NCBI RefSeq assembly: GCF_000479335.1
Contig: NC_022584.1
Coordinates: 1,674,001 to 1,738,000 of the forward strand
DNA length: 64,000 bases
Source of the DNA: Streptococcus ilei
Lineage (GTDB): Bacteria; Bacillota; Bacilli; Lactobacillales; Streptococcaceae
Direction of reading: 5' to 3'
A model generated the notes under the pieces. The model was not told the DNA's origin and did no database searches. It worked only from the letters and a program-made list of their open reading frames with translations. Positions 29,201 to 38,700 of the stretch are shown in pieces; positions within the stretch are counted from its first letter, which is position 1, and each line of letters begins with the position of its first letter. The translations under genes and the position numbers were made by a program.

Positions 29201-29794
29201 TCAGAAGACCTCTGGGATACCGTTCGTGAAGCTGGTATGGATAGCGATGCTAAGACCATTCTTTACGATGGCCGTACAGGTGAGCCATTTGACAACCGTG
29301 TTTCTGTCGGTGTCATGTACATGATCAAGCTTCACCACATGGTTGATGATAAACTCCACGCTCGTTCTGTCGGACCATACTCAATGGTTACCCAACAACC
29401 ACTCGGAGGTAAAGCTCAGTTTGGTGGACAACGTTTCGGGGAAATGGAAGTTTGGGCCCTTGAGGCTTATGGTGCGTCTAATGTCCTTCAAGAAATCTTG
29501 ACCTACAAGTCAGACGATGTCAACGGACGTTTGAAAGCTTATGAAGCGATTACCAAAGGAAAACCAATTCCAAAACCAGGTGTGCCAGAGTCCTTCCGAG
29601 TACTTGTGAAAGAATTGCAATCACTTGGATTGGATATGCGTGTCCTAGATGAAGATGACAAAGAAGTTGAACTTCGCGACCTTGACGAAGGGGAAGACGA
29701 CGATGTTATCCACGTAGATGATCTAGAAAAAGCACGTGAAAAAGCAGCTAAGGAAGCTCGCGCAGCTTTCGAAGCTGAAGGGAAAGAAGATTAA
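26225..29794 (+). CDS. rpoB: RNA polymerase beta subunit
   Basis: The beta subunit of RNA polymerase, 1189 residues, the usual streptococcal length. Translation begins at TTG (26225), 8 nt after AAGGAG, giving [20 protein letters not shown], the form seen in other streptococci. The rifampicin region is recognisable ([29 protein letters not shown] in two parts around residues 465-495) and looks wild type. [12 protein letters not shown] and the C-terminal [19 protein letters not shown] are present, and the tail is acidic. Strong codon bias fits high expression. It is separated from rpoC by 150 nt containing two hairpins and no terminator. Confidence 0.99.
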   Translation: MAGHDVQYGKHRTRRSFSRIKEVLDLPNLIEIQTDSFKDFLDHGLKEVFEDVLPISNFTDTMELEFVGYEIREPKYTLEEARIHDASYSAPIFVTFRLVNKETGEIKTQEVFFGDFPIMTEMGTFIINGGERIIVSQLVRSPGVYFNDKVDKNGKVGYGSTVIPNRGAWLELETDSKDIAYTRIDRTRKIPFTTLVRALGFSGDDEIFDIFGDSELVRNTVEKDIHKNPMDSRTDEALKEIYERLRPGEPKTAESSRSLLVARFFDPRRYDLAPVGRYKINKKLNIKNRLLNQTIAEPLVDAETGEILVEAGTVMTRDVIDSISEHLDGDLNKIVYTPNDSAVLTEPVVLQKFKIVAPTDPDRVVTIIGNANPDDKVRTITPADILAEMSYFLNLAEGIGRVDDIDHLGNRRIRAVGELLANQVRLGLSRMERNVRERMSVQDNEVLTPQQIINIRPVTAAIKEFFGSSQLSQFMDQHNPLSELSHKRRLSALGPGGLTRDRAGYEVRDVHYTHYGRMCPIETPEGPNIGLINNLSSYGHLNKYGFIQTPYRKVDREKGVVTNEIVWLTADEEDEYIVAQSNSKLNEKGGFAEPIVMGRHRGNNQEFPSDQVDYMDVSPKQVVAVATACIPFLENDDSNRALMGANMQRQAVPLIDPKAPYVGTGMEYQAAHDSGAAVIAQHDGKVTYADADKVEVRREDGSLDVYHIQKFRRSNSGTAYNQRTLVKVGDVVEKGDFIADGPSMEKGEMALGQNPIVAYMTWEGYNFEDAVIMSERLVKEDVYTSVHLEEFESETRDTKLGPEEITREIPNVGEDALRNLDEMGIIRIGAEVKEGDILVGKVTPKGEKDLSAEERLLHAIFGDKSREVRDTSLRVPHGGDGVVRDVKIFTRANGDELQSGVNMLVRVYIAQKRKIRVGDKMAGRHGNKGVVSRIVPVEDMPYLPDGTPVDIMLNPLGVPSRMNIGQVMELHLGMAARNLGIHIATPVFDGASSEDLWDTVREAGMDSDAKTILYDGRTGEPFDNRVSVGVMYMIKLHHMVDDKLHARSVGPYSMVTQQPLGGKAQFGGQRFGEMEVWALEAYGASNVLQEILTYKSDDVNGRLKAYEAITKGKPIPKPGVPESFRVLVKELQSLGLDMRVLDEDDKEVELRDLDEGEDDDVIHVDDLEKAREKAAKEARAAFEAEGKED

Positions 29795-29820
29795 TAAAAT
29801 ATGTAGTTCAAGAGAGTAGA

Positions 29821-29889
29821 AAGCCTGAGAAGGTTGTCTATCTCGAAGCTTTAGGCTTGAAGGTGTGAAGGAAAGTCCTTCTCACCTTC
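29821..29889 (+). other. paired hairpins in the rpoB-rpoC spacer
   Basis: AAGCCT (29821-29826) pairs with AGGCTT (29853-29858), with an inner GAGA/TCTC. GAAGGTGTGAAGGA (29859-29872) pairs with TCCTTCTCACCTTC (29876-29889) with one mismatch and a 3-nt loop. No T run follows, so this is more likely an RNA processing or stability element than a terminator. Confidence 0.6.
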
Positions 29890-29944
29890 ACAAAAAGCAA
29901 AAGAACATACAATCGATAATGAACATAAAGAAAGGTAAGAAATA

Positions 29945-32900
29945 GTGGTTGATGTAAATCGTTTTAAAAGTATGCAAATCACCCTAGCTTCTCCAAGCAA
30001 GGTCCGTTCATGGTCTTATGGAGAGGTCAAGAAACCTGAAACAATCAACTACCGTACATTGAAACCAGAACGTGAAGGTCTCTTTGATGAAGTCATCTTT
30101 GGTCCTACAAAAGACTGGGAATGTGCGTGTGGAAAATACAAACGAATCCGTTACAAAGGGATTGTTTGTGACCGCTGTGGTGTGGAAGTAACACGTGCCA
30201 AGGTTCGTCGTGAACGAATGGGGCATATCGAGTTGAAAGCTCCTGTATCACACATCTGGTACTTCAAAGGAATCCCTTCTCGTATGGGATTGACCTTGGA
30301 CATGAGTCCTCGTGCCCTTGAAGAAGTCATCTACTTCGCAGCTTACGTGGTTATCGATCCAAAAGATACACCGCTTGAGCACAAATCCATCATGACAGAA
30401 CGCGAATACCGTGAACGCTTGCGTGAATACGGACCAGGTTCCTTTGTTGCCAAGATGGGGGCAGAAGCGATCCAAGACCTCTTGAAACAAGTGGATTTGG
30501 AAGCTGAAATTGCTGTCTTGAAAGAAGAATTGAAGACTGCAACTGGTCAAAAACGTGTGAAGGCTGTTCGCCGTTTGGATGTCTTAGATGCCTTCTACAA
30601 ATCTGGAAACAAACCAGAATGGATGGTTCTCAACATCCTTCCTGTTATTCCACCAGATCTTCGTCCGATGGTCCAATTGGATGGTGGCCGTTTTGCTGCC
30701 TCTGACTTGAACGACCTTTACCGTCGTGTGATCAACCGGAACAACCGTTTGGCTCGTTTGCTTGAGTTGAATGCTCCTGGTATCATTGTGCAAAACGAAA
30801 AACGGATGCTTCAAGAAGCGGTTGACGCTTTGATTGACAATGGCCGTCGAGGTCGTCCGATCACAGGACCAGGTAGCCGTCCACTTAAATCATTGAGCCA
30901 CATGCTCAAAGGGAAACAAGGACGCTTCCGTCAAAACTTGCTCGGGAAACGGGTAGACTTCTCAGGACGTTCCGTTATCGCCGTTGGTCCAACCCTTAAG
31001 ATGTACCAATGTGGTGTGCCACGTGAAATGGCCATCGAGCTTTTCAAACCATTTGTCATGCGTGAAATCGTTGCGCGTGATATCGTGCAAAACGTCAAAG
31101 CCGCTAAACGCTTGGTGGAACGTGGCGATGAGCGTATCTGGGATATCCTAGAAGAAGTCATCAAAGAACACCCAGTTCTCTTGAACCGCGCACCGACCCT
31201 CCACCGCCTGGGGATCCAAGCCTTCGAGCCAGTCTTGATTGACGGGAAAGCTCTTCGCTTGCACCCACTTGTCTGTGAAGCCTACAACGCCGACTTTGAC
31301 GGTGACCAAATGGCCATCCACGTACCGCTTTCAGAAGAAGCCCAAGCAGAAGCCCGTATCTTGATGCTGGCTGCTGAGCACATCTTGAACCCGAAAGATG
31401 GTAAACCAGTTGTTACCCCATCTCAGGATATGGTCTTGGGGAACTACTACCTTACTATGGAAGAAGCTGGTCGTGAAGGCGAAGGAATGGTCTTCAAAGA
31501 CCGCGATGAAGCGGTCATGGCCCTTCGCAATGGTTATGTTCACTTGCATACACGTGTCGGAATTGCGACGGATAGCTTGAACAAACCATGGACAGAAGCT
31601 CAACAACACAAGATTCTCTTGACAACAGTTGGTAAGATTCTCTTTAACGATATCATGCCTGCAGAACTTCCATACCTCCAAGAGCCAAATAATGCCAACT
31701 TGACAGAAGGTGTTCCAGCTAAGTACTTCTTGGAGCCTGGTCAAGATGTCAAAGTGGCGATTGAACAATTGGAATTAAACGTTCCATTCAAGAAGAAAAA
31801 TCTTGGAAATATCATCGCGGAAATCTTCAAACGCTTCCGTACAACAGAAACATCTGCTTTCTTGGACCGTTTGAAAGACTTAGGTTACCACCACTCAACC
31901 CTTGCTGGTTTGACAGTGGGGATTGCCGATATTCCAGTTGTTGAAGATAAGGCTGAAATCATTGAAGAATCTCACAAACGTGTAGAACAAATCACCAAAC
32001 AGTTCCGTAAAGGGATGATTACAGATGATGAGCGTTACAATGCCGTTACAGCTGAATGGCGTGCAGCACGTGAGAAATTGGAAAAACGCTTGGTAGATAA
32101 CCAAGATCCGAAGAATCCAATCGTTATGATGATGGACTCTGGAGCTCGTGGTAACATCTCAAACTTCTCACAGCTTGCCGGTATGCGTGGTTTGATGGCT
32201 GCTCCAAACGGACGGATTATGGAATTGCCGATCCTTTCAAACTTCCGCGAAGGTTTGTCAGTACTCGAAATGTTCTTCTCTACTCACGGTGCTCGTAAAG
32301 GGATGACCGATACGGCCCTCAAGACAGCCGACTCAGGTTACTTGACACGTCGTTTGGTTGATGTTGCCCAAGACGTCATTATCCGTGAGGATGACTGTGG
32401 AACTGACCGTGGACTCGTGATCCGTGCGATTACCGATGGCAAAGAAATGATTGAACCATTGGAAGAGCGTTTAACAGGTCGTTATACGAAGAAATCTGTC
32501 AAACATCCTGAAACAGGTGCAGTCATTGTTGGTCCAGATACTTTGATTTCAGAAGACCTAGCACGTGAAATTGTCAATGCTGGTGTCGAAGAAGTAACTA
32601 TCCGCTCCGTATTTACATGTAACACTCGTCATGGGGTCTGCCGTCACTGTTATGGTATCAACTTGGCGACTGGTGATGCGGTTGAAGTTGGTGAAGCAGT
32701 CGGAACCATCGCTGCCCAATCTATCGGGGAACCTGGTACACAGCTTACAATGCGTACCTTCCACACGGGTGGGGTTGCCTCAAATACCGATATCACTCAG
32801 GGTCTTCCTCGTGTCCAAGAAATCTTTGAAGCCCGCAATCCTAAAGGGGAAGCGGTCATCACAGAAGTCAAAGGACAAGTTACAGCAATCGAAGAAGATG

Positions 32901-33598
32901 CTTCAACTCGTACTAAGAAAGTCTTCGTTAAAGGTGAAACTGGCGAAGGCGAATACGTGGTACCATTTACAGCCCGTATGCGTGTAGAGGTTGGCGATCA
33001 AATCTCTCGTGGTGCAGCATTGACAGAAGGTTCAATCCAACCAAAACGTCTCCTTGCTGTACGTGATGTCTTATCAGTTGAAACTTACCTCCTTGCGGAA
33101 GTACAAAAAGTATACCGTAGCCAAGGGGTAGAAATCGGTGACAAACACATCGAGGTAATGGTGCGTCAAATGATCCGTAAGGTTCGTGTTATGGATCCAG
33201 GAGATACAGACCTTCTCATGGGTACCCTCATGGATATTACAGACTTTACAGATGCTAACCGTGATGTGGTCATTTCTGGTGGGGTTCCTGCAACGGCTCG
33301 TCCAGTCCTTATGGGGATCACCAAGGCCTCTCTTGAAACCAATAGTTTCTTGTCAGCGGCTTCCTTCCAGGAAACAACTCGTGTCCTCACTGACGCAGCG
33401 ATTCGCGGTAAGAAAGACCATCTCCTTGGACTCAAGGAAAATGTTATCATTGGTAAGATTATTCCTGCTGGTACAGGTATGGCTCGTTACCGTAACTTGG
33501 AACCACAAGCAGTCAATGAAGTCGAAATTATCGAAGAAGTTCCTGTTACAGAAGAAGCAACTGAAACTGTTGAACCAATTGTAGTGGAAGAAAATTAA
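29945..33598 (+). CDS. rpoC: RNA polymerase beta-prime subunit
   Basis: The beta-prime subunit, 1217 residues. The N-terminal zinc finger is [20 protein letters not shown] (about residues 60-80), the catalytic magnesium site is [12 protein letters not shown], and the second zinc site includes [13 protein letters not shown]. Translation begins at GTG (29945) after GAAAGGTAAG. The C-terminus is acidic. It is co-transcribed with rpoB and ends at a strong terminator. Confidence 0.99.
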   Translation: MVDVNRFKSMQITLASPSKVRSWSYGEVKKPETINYRTLKPEREGLFDEVIFGPTKDWECACGKYKRIRYKGIVCDRCGVEVTRAKVRRERMGHIELKAPVSHIWYFKGIPSRMGLTLDMSPRALEEVIYFAAYVVIDPKDTPLEHKSIMTEREYRERLREYGPGSFVAKMGAEAIQDLLKQVDLEAEIAVLKEELKTATGQKRVKAVRRLDVLDAFYKSGNKPEWMVLNILPVIPPDLRPMVQLDGGRFAASDLNDLYRRVINRNNRLARLLELNAPGIIVQNEKRMLQEAVDALIDNGRRGRPITGPGSRPLKSLSHMLKGKQGRFRQNLLGKRVDFSGRSVIAVGPTLKMYQCGVPREMAIELFKPFVMREIVARDIVQNVKAAKRLVERGDERIWDILEEVIKEHPVLLNRAPTLHRLGIQAFEPVLIDGKALRLHPLVCEAYNADFDGDQMAIHVPLSEEAQAEARILMLAAEHILNPKDGKPVVTPSQDMVLGNYYLTMEEAGREGEGMVFKDRDEAVMALRNGYVHLHTRVGIATDSLNKPWTEAQQHKILLTTVGKILFNDIMPAELPYLQEPNNANLTEGVPAKYFLEPGQDVKVAIEQLELNVPFKKKNLGNIIAEIFKRFRTTETSAFLDRLKDLGYHHSTLAGLTVGIADIPVVEDKAEIIEESHKRVEQITKQFRKGMITDDERYNAVTAEWRAAREKLEKRLVDNQDPKNPIVMMMDSGARGNISNFSQLAGMRGLMAAPNGRIMELPILSNFREGLSVLEMFFSTHGARKGMTDTALKTADSGYLTRRLVDVAQDVIIREDDCGTDRGLVIRAITDGKEMIEPLEERLTGRYTKKSVKHPETGAVIVGPDTLISEDLAREIVNAGVEEVTIRSVFTCNTRHGVCRHCYGINLATGDAVEVGEAVGTIAAQSIGEPGTQLTMRTFHTGGVASNTDITQGLPRVQEIFEARNPKGEAVITEVKGQVTAIEEDASTRTKKVFVKGETGEGEYVVPFTARMRVEVGDQISRGAALTEGSIQPKRLLAVRDVLSVETYLLAEVQKVYRSQGVEIGDKHIEVMVRQMIRKVRVMDPGDTDLLMGTLMDITDFTDANRDVVISGGVPATARPVLMGITKASLETNSFLSAASFQETTRVLTDAAIRGKKDHLLGLKENVIIGKIIPAGTGMARYRNLEPQAVNEVEIIEEVPVTEEATETVEPIVVEEN

Positions 33599-33605
33599 CC
33601 CTAAA

Positions 33606-33640
33606 AGAAGCTTTACTGATCTTCAGTAAGGCTTCTTTTT
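33606..33640 (+). terminator. rpoBC terminator
   Basis: AGAAGCTTTACTGA pairs with TCAGTAAGGCTTCT (one G-U pair), followed by a T tract. Confidence 0.9.
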
Positions 33641-33983
33641 ATGCCTAAAAATAACCATATAGGCACCGCTTTTTCCTATAATATCAGTTTAAAAATATGC
33701 GCAAAAATAAATATATATTTAAAATAATGAATACTTTAGTAATGAAAATGAAACTTCATAAACGTTTGAATGTTTAAAAAAAATAGTATAAAAACCAGCT
33801 ATTTCAAGGGTTCTAAGGGTTCGAAAGATTCGAATGTTACATATAAATTACGGATTATTAAAATTCGATTAAATGTATTACGAAAGCATTGAGATAGTTT
33901 GACTTTTGAAGCTATTGAAGGTAGAATGGATGGGAAAAGCGTTGTCGATTTTGTTAAAAAATTCACAAGATTAAAAAGGTGAG
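33641..33983 (+). promoter_or_regulatory. AT-rich region upstream of the polysaccharide operon
   Basis: About 340 nt with no credible gene and clearly higher A+T than its surroundings. It contains many TATA-like hexamers, so no single promoter stands out; one TATAAT is at 33678-33683. A repeated motif TTCGAA-AGA-TTCGAA lies at 33820-33834, and AAGGGTTC is directly repeated just before it. A long untranslated leader or a silencer/activator target is possible. The base composition could also mark acquired DNA. Confidence 0.4.
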
Positions 33984-35138
33984 ATGATGAAAAAGATTAA
34001 AGTGATGGTTGTTTTTGGAACGCGCCCAGAAGCGATTAAAATGGCTCCCCTGGTTTTAGAGCTTCAAAAGCAAAGTGAGACCTTTGAAACGATTACAGTA
34101 GTGACTGCTCAGCATCGTCAAATGTTAGATCAAGTGCTAGAGACCTTCCGTATTCAACCGGATTACGATCTAGATATTATGGGGAAAAACCAATCTCTTC
34201 TAGATATTACGGCTAAAATCCTTGAAAAATTTGACCCAGTCGTGAAAGAAATGCAACCGGATATGATTTTGGTCCATGGGGACACAACGACGACTTTTGC
34301 AGCCAGTCTTGTTGCTTTTTATAATCAAGTCCGTATAGGTCATGTAGAGGCGGGGCTCAGAACTTTCGATAAGTATTCGCCTTTCCCTGAGGAAATGAAC
34401 CGTCAAATGACGGATAACCTAGCAGATCTCTATTTTGCCCCAACCAGTGAAAGCAAGGCCAATCTTCTCATGGAACATCATCCAGAGTCGTCCATTTTCA
34501 TTACGGGGAATACGGCGATTGATGCCCTGCGATTAACCGTGCAAGAGAATTATCACCACCAGGTGCTTGATCAGTTAGATCCACAGAAGAAACTGGTCCT
34601 AGTGACCATGCACCGTCGGGAAAACCAAGGCCAACCGATGCGAGCTGTCTTTGCTGCCTTGAGAGAAATGGTAGATGCTCATCCGGAGTTGGAGGTTGTT
34701 TATCCAGTCCACCTCAGTCCGGCTGTTCAAGAGGCGGCTAAGGACATCTTAGGAGATCACGACCGTATTCATTTGATTGCTCCTTTGGACGTCTTTGATT
34801 TTCATAACCTAGCATCGAGAAGTTACTTTATTATGTCTGATTCGGGAGGAGTTCAGGAGGAGGCCCCTTCCTTAGGCAAGCCTGTCTTAGTCCTTCGGGA
34901 TACGACCGAACGTCCAGAAGGTGTCAAAGCTGGAACTTTAAAATTGGTCGGAACGGATCCTGAGCGCGTCAAGGAAGAAATGACGGCTCTGTTGACGGAC
35001 CCAGATCTGTATCAAAAAATGGCTTCAGCTCGAAATCCATATGGAGATGGGAAGGCATCTGAGCGGATTGTTCAAGCTATTCAGCACTATTATGGCCTCG
35101 TTGACTCGGTATCTGAATTTATGGAGGGAGAGATTTAG
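33984..35138 (+). CDS. wecB: UDP-N-acetylglucosamine 2-epimerase (non-hydrolysing)
   Basis: A cytoplasmic enzyme of 384 residues that interconverts UDP-GlcNAc and UDP-ManNAc. Family marks are FGTRPEAIKMAPL (10-22), VHGDTTTTFAASL, IGHVEAGLRT, VTMHRREN and SDSGGVQEEAPS. ATG occurs twice (33984, 33987) after AGGTGAG; the second has better spacing. It heads a tight operon with a GT2 synthase and a GH8 hydrolase (2 to 9 nt between most genes), so the UDP-ManNAc probably feeds a polysaccharide made by the neighbours and not general wall teichoic acid or capsule synthesis. The symbol wecB (mnaA) is used for the enzyme family; its role here is inferred. Confidence 0.93.
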   Translation: MMKKIKVMVVFGTRPEAIKMAPLVLELQKQSETFETITVVTAQHRQMLDQVLETFRIQPDYDLDIMGKNQSLLDITAKILEKFDPVVKEMQPDMILVHGDTTTTFAASLVAFYNQVRIGHVEAGLRTFDKYSPFPEEMNRQMTDNLADLYFAPTSESKANLLMEHHPESSIFITGNTAIDALRLTVQENYHHQVLDQLDPQKKLVLVTMHRRENQGQPMRAVFAALREMVDAHPELEVVYPVHLSPAVQEAAKDILGDHDRIHLIAPLDVFDFHNLASRSYFIMSDSGGVQEEAPSLGKPVLVLRDTTERPEGVKAGTLKLVGTDPERVKEEMTALLTDPDLYQKMASARNPYGDGKASERIVQAIQHYYGLVDSVSEFMEGEI

Positions 35139-35140
35139 GA

Positions 35141-35929
35141 ATGAAAAAAAGGAATCATTTAGGAGACTGGATGCTTATTTTAGTCGGCTTTGTATTGGCC
35201 GTCCTGATATACTGTCTATTCTTTGCACGGGAAATTATTATTGAGGAAGCTCTCTTTCTTGTGTTAGCCTTGTTTGCCTCTCTTGTCTTATCCAATTTGC
35301 TGCTGACCTGGACGATTTTAATTTCAGTCGGTTTAGGAATTGTCTTTCTGGTAGCAGGAGTCGTGTATATCCCTGCAAACCAGGCACTGTTATTGCTTTT
35401 CTCTTTCCCTATTCTGATTGGAATACTATCAAAAATTCGCTACTATTTATTTAAAGAAGTTGCAAAGGTTCAAAACCAAGAAGAAGACGCTGAAGTTGCC
35501 TACCGTGGCTTGCTGGAACACATGGGTGTTCAACAGGAACAGAAATTACAAGCCCTCTTGATCCATTGGTCTCATGAGGAACTCTTCTATCAAATTCATC
35601 CTCGTGAGTACAATCGGACGCTGAACCAAATTCATTATCTGATTGGCCACCATTTGATACAAGATGAGAGACTTTATTATGTTTCAGATGGCAATTTTCT
35701 AGTACTTACGAATAGTCAGCAACGAAATTTGCAAGAATATTATCAGTTGTATTTAAAAAATCAATTGGAATCTTTGGTCTTTAAGGGAGAAGACGGTAAT
35801 CAAGCGATTCAATTTCAAAAAGGATACTTGGTGGTGGATTCGACCAATCGGACGAAATTCCATAGCTACCAGGAAGCTATTAGTAACTTGAAATGTCAAC
35901 TTGAAACGGATATTATTGTGGAATATTAG
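35141..35929 (+). CDS. membrane protein with degenerate GGDEF domain (YdaK-like)
   Basis: A 262-residue protein with four membrane helices (about 10-28, 33-52, 54-76, 82-100) and a cytoplasmic domain of about 150 residues. I read this domain as a degenerate GGDEF fold. The elements in order are a first strand (QALLIHW), two helices, ERLYYVSDGNFLVLT where SDGNF (182-186) replaces GGDEF, and FQKGYLVVDS followed by a helix, as at the end of diguanylate cyclases. Catalytic residues and the RXXD inhibitory site are missing. B. subtilis YdaK has the same layout and sits in an exopolysaccharide operon. The gene is 2 nt after wecB. The likely role is a regulatory subunit of the synthase. The fold assignment is from pattern reading only. 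Confidence 0.62.
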   Translation: MKKRNHLGDWMLILVGFVLAVLIYCLFFAREIIIEEALFLVLALFASLVLSNLLLTWTILISVGLGIVFLVAGVVYIPANQALLLLFSFPILIGILSKIRYYLFKEVAKVQNQEEDAEVAYRGLLEHMGVQQEQKLQALLIHWSHEELFYQIHPREYNRTLNQIHYLIGHHLIQDERLYYVSDGNFLVLTNSQQRNLQEYYQLYLKNQLESLVFKGEDGNQAIQFQKGYLVVDSTNRTKFHSYQEAISNLKCQLETDIIVEY

Positions 35930-35938
35930 GAGGAACCG

Positions 35939-36181
35939 ATGACTCTTACAAATCTATTTTTTGGGCTAGCCTTAGGGATTAGTCTATTCTTTGCGGTGTG
36001 CTTCTGTGCATTATTCATTGCCTACTTGGTCATCTACCATCGGGTAAACAAAAACTTTAAGGCGGTGGACCATGATCAGTCAAATTTTAATGATTTTCAC
36101 CTTGATTTCTATCTGGTTATCTCTAGCCTGGGGCTTGGTAATCTTGATTTCAGCGGTTCAATTCTGGTTGAAACACAGTGA
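35939..36181 (+). CDS. small membrane protein overlapping the synthase gene
   Basis: An 80-residue protein with one clear N-terminal membrane helix (about 5-33) and a charged segment (YHRVNKNFKAVDHDQ). The start has an excellent ribosome site (AGGAGGAACCG), so translation is likely. Its last 37 codons overlap the GT2 gene in another frame, and that part may be a by-product of the synthase N-terminus. Small membrane proteins partner processive GT2 synthases (for example IcaD, PgaD and the Pss small subunits), so an accessory subunit is the natural guess. I do not recognise a family. A frameshift from a longer form cannot be excluded. Confidence 0.55.
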   Translation: MTLTNLFFGLALGISLFFAVCFCALFIAYLVIYHRVNKNFKAVDHDQSNFNDFHLDFYLVISSLGLGNLDFSGSILVETQ

Positions 36182-37382
36182 TTTTCGAGTGGATACGAGC
36201 CCGCTTCTCTATTATCCTAAAGTAACCATTGTGGTACCTGCCCACAATGAAGATGTGGTCATTGCTCAAACTGCTAAGGCGATTTTGGATATGAATTACC
36301 CTCATGATCGTGTGGAGTTGCTTCTCTTTGCAGATAACTGCTCGGATCGTACCTATGAGGAGTGTTTGGCTGTCAAGGCCCTTCCGGAATACGCTGGACG
36401 TGACGTGACCATTATTGACCGTACCGGTACAGGTGGGAAAGCTGGAGTATTAAATGATGCCTTGAAGATGGCGACAGGAGATTATATCTGTGTCTATGAT
36501 GCAGATGCTATGCCTGAGAAAAATGCTCTTTATTTCTTGGTTAAGGAAGTTCTTAAAGATCCAGAACGTCATGTGGCTTCATTTGGACGCAATAAGACGA
36601 GAAATGCTAACCAGAACTTCTTGACGCGCTGTATCAACCAAGAAATCGTCGTGACCCAACGGGTTCACCACGTCGGGATGTGGAATCTCTTCAAAATCGG
36701 ACGGATTCCAGGGACCAACTTTATTATCCAAACAGAATTTGTCAAAAGTATCGGTGGTTGGAAGAATGGTGCCTTGACGGAAGATACGGATATTTCCTTC
36801 AAGATTATGCAAAGCGGAAAACTGATCGCCTTGGCTTACAACTCGGAAGCCTTCCAACAAGAGCCAGAGACCCTAAAAACCTACTACATGCAACGGAAAC
36901 GTTGGGCAAAAGGGAACTACGAGGTTGTACTTTCCAACTTTAAACACTTATTCGGAAAAGGGAACTGGCGGGTAAAACTAGAGGTCTTCAACTATTCATG
37001 TATTTTCTTCTGGTTTAATGCAGCGATTGTCTTGTCAGACTTGATTTTCTTTGCCAATGTCCTTGCCATGTTTATCCATCTCTTTGCTCCGGGTGTACAG
37101 ATTCCTTTTGCTTTTGACTCCGAAAATATCTACATTGCCCAATTGATGCTCTTTAACTGGGTGCTAATGATTGGTTTGTATTTGTTGCAAATCAACATTG
37201 CCATGGCTTCTCAGTTTGGTCAGGCGACGGTGAAACAGATTTGGTTGGCCCTAGCAGCCTACTTTAGCTATTCCCAACTCTTTATCATTGTTTCGATTGA
37301 TTCGATTTCATCCATCATCATGGATAAATTGCTTCACCGTGAAGGAACCAAGTGGGTGAAAACGAAACGGTTTGCTGGTTAG
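36072..37382 (+). CDS. processive GT2 glycosyltransferase (polysaccharide synthase)
   Basis: A membrane glycosyltransferase of 436 residues like IcaA/PgaC/BcsA cores. An N-terminal helix (about 4-33) precedes the GT-A domain with PAHNE (56-60), FADN, DAD (143-145), TED (236-238) and the processivity motif QRKRW (274-278). Three to four C-terminal helices would form the export channel. It should polymerise a beta-linked hexose or hexosamine from a UDP-sugar and pass it through the membrane. The adjacent epimerase suggests ManNAc as the sugar. There is no PilZ domain. GGCGGTGG is the ribosome site, inside the small upstream ORF. Confidence 0.88.
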   Translation: MISQILMIFTLISIWLSLAWGLVILISAVQFWLKHSDFRVDTSPLLYYPKVTIVVPAHNEDVVIAQTAKAILDMNYPHDRVELLLFADNCSDRTYEECLAVKALPEYAGRDVTIIDRTGTGGKAGVLNDALKMATGDYICVYDADAMPEKNALYFLVKEVLKDPERHVASFGRNKTRNANQNFLTRCINQEIVVTQRVHHVGMWNLFKIGRIPGTNFIIQTEFVKSIGGWKNGALTEDTDISFKIMQSGKLIALAYNSEAFQQEPETLKTYYMQRKRWAKGNYEVVLSNFKHLFGKGNWRVKLEVFNYSCIFFWFNAAIVLSDLIFFANVLAMFIHLFAPGVQIPFAFDSENIYIAQLMLFNWVLMIGLYLLQINIAMASQFGQATVKQIWLALAAYFSYSQLFIIVSIDSISSIIMDKLLHREGTKWVKTKRFAG

Positions 37383-37390
37383 GAGGACTT

Positions 37391-38494
37391 ATGAGAACAA
37401 AAAAAATGAAATATTTATGGTTTGTGGTCATCCTGGCAGTCTTTTGTTTGACTCTCTTCTTGGCTCGGACAAGAAGCAAGGTGGAGATGCGGAACCGCCT
37501 CTATCGTCAATGGACGGAACACTACCTCGTGACGGATGGAAAACAGTCCTATGTTCGTACGACTAACAGTGACCAAGAAACGGTTGTCTTATCAGAAGCG
37601 CAAGGTTATGGCATGCTAATCACAGTAGAGGCTGCCAAGAAAGACCTAGCCAATCAAGAGGATTTTGACCGTCTGTATCGGTATTATCAAAACAATCGCT
37701 TAGACGATACCCAATTAATGGCTTGGAAACAAATCATCAAAAAAGGGGAGCTTTCATCTGAGCATCAAAATGCGACGGATGGTGATCTATATATAGCCTA
37801 TGCCTTGATGGAGGCAGCAAAACAGTGGCCTGAAAAAGGTAAAGGCTATCAACAGCAAGCCAAGGCTATCTTGGACGATATTCTCAAGTACAACTACAAT
37901 GAGACAACGGGTGTCTTGACCGTTGGGAATTGGGCCAATCAAGATTCCGAATTCTATCACTTGATGAGAACCTCTGATACCCTTCCATCCTTTTTCCAAT
38001 CCTTCTATGAGTTGACTGGAAATGAACAATGGTTAAGTATTAAAGAGAAGATGTTGGCCCAGCTTGACGCTATCAGTTCACAAACTAAAACAGGCCTTCT
38101 GCCAGACTTTATGTGGGTAGATGAACAAGGAGCGCGTGTAGCGGATCCAGATACCATCGAATCCAAGTACGATGGTGCTTATTCTTACAATGCTTGTCGT
38201 CTGCCATACAACTTGGCTCAAAGCCAGGACAAGACCAGTCAAAAATTGGGCAAGAAGATGCTGGATTTCTTCATGAAGCAACGGAATATCTATGCAGGCT
38301 ATGATCTGAAAGGCAATGCCCTTCATCAGTACCAAGCAGCTAGCTTCATTGCTCCGGTATCTTATGCGGCTGAAAATGGAGATGGCTATCTCAAATTGGT
38401 GCAGCAGAACAAGTTTATCTTTATGCAAGATCTATCAACAGAAAATTATTACGATGCAACCATGACAACCATGATTGCCCTTCAATTGTTCTAA
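37391..38494 (+). CDS. GH8 family glycoside hydrolase, membrane-anchored
   Basis: A family 8 endo-hydrolase of 367 residues (the cellulase/chitosanase/BcsZ group). An uncleaved-looking N-terminal helix (about 7-25) anchors it outside the membrane. E69 in LSEAQGYGM is the family general acid, and D130 in NATDGDLYIAYALM matches the second conserved motif. I placed the start at 37391 after AGGAGG; the open frame extends back into the GT2 gene. GH8 enzymes accompany synthase-dependent polysaccharides (BcsZ, PssZ, YdaJ) and trim or release the polymer. Its specificity here is unknown. A strong terminator follows, making it the last gene of the operon. Confidence 0.88.
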   Translation: MRTKKMKYLWFVVILAVFCLTLFLARTRSKVEMRNRLYRQWTEHYLVTDGKQSYVRTTNSDQETVVLSEAQGYGMLITVEAAKKDLANQEDFDRLYRYYQNNRLDDTQLMAWKQIIKKGELSSEHQNATDGDLYIAYALMEAAKQWPEKGKGYQQQAKAILDDILKYNYNETTGVLTVGNWANQDSEFYHLMRTSDTLPSFFQSFYELTGNEQWLSIKEKMLAQLDAISSQTKTGLLPDFMWVDEQGARVADPDTIESKYDGAYSYNACRLPYNLAQSQDKTSQKLGKKMLDFFMKQRNIYAGYDLKGNALHQYQAASFIAPVSYAAENGDGYLKLVQQNKFIFMQDLSTENYYDATMTTMIALQLF

Positions 38495-38510
38495 TGGATC
38501 ATCATTTGAA

Positions 38511-38540
38511 AAACTGAGAACTTTAGGTTCTCAGTTTTTT
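38511..38540 (+). terminator. terminator of the polysaccharide operon
   Basis: AAACTGAGAAC pairs with GTTCTCAGTTT, followed by further T. Confidence 0.88.
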
Positions 38541-38700
38541 CTTGTCAAAAAATAGCCTTTCTCTCCTCCATAAGGGGAGATTTTGAAAGAAAAGCATGAA
38601 AATGTTCGGAAAATTTACTTTATCTTTCTTTCATAAGCAGAATTCTTTTGTTATCAAAGGATTTTATATATAATATTGGATACAAAGGACGGAGAGAAAC

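Noticed and set aside
36072..37382. GT2 gene truncated at its 5' end by a frameshift with the small upstream ORF
   Set aside because: The GT2 protein starts with a complete helix at the same distance from PAHNE as in comparable synthases, and has its own ribosome site. The small ORF was kept as a separate gene at lower confidence.
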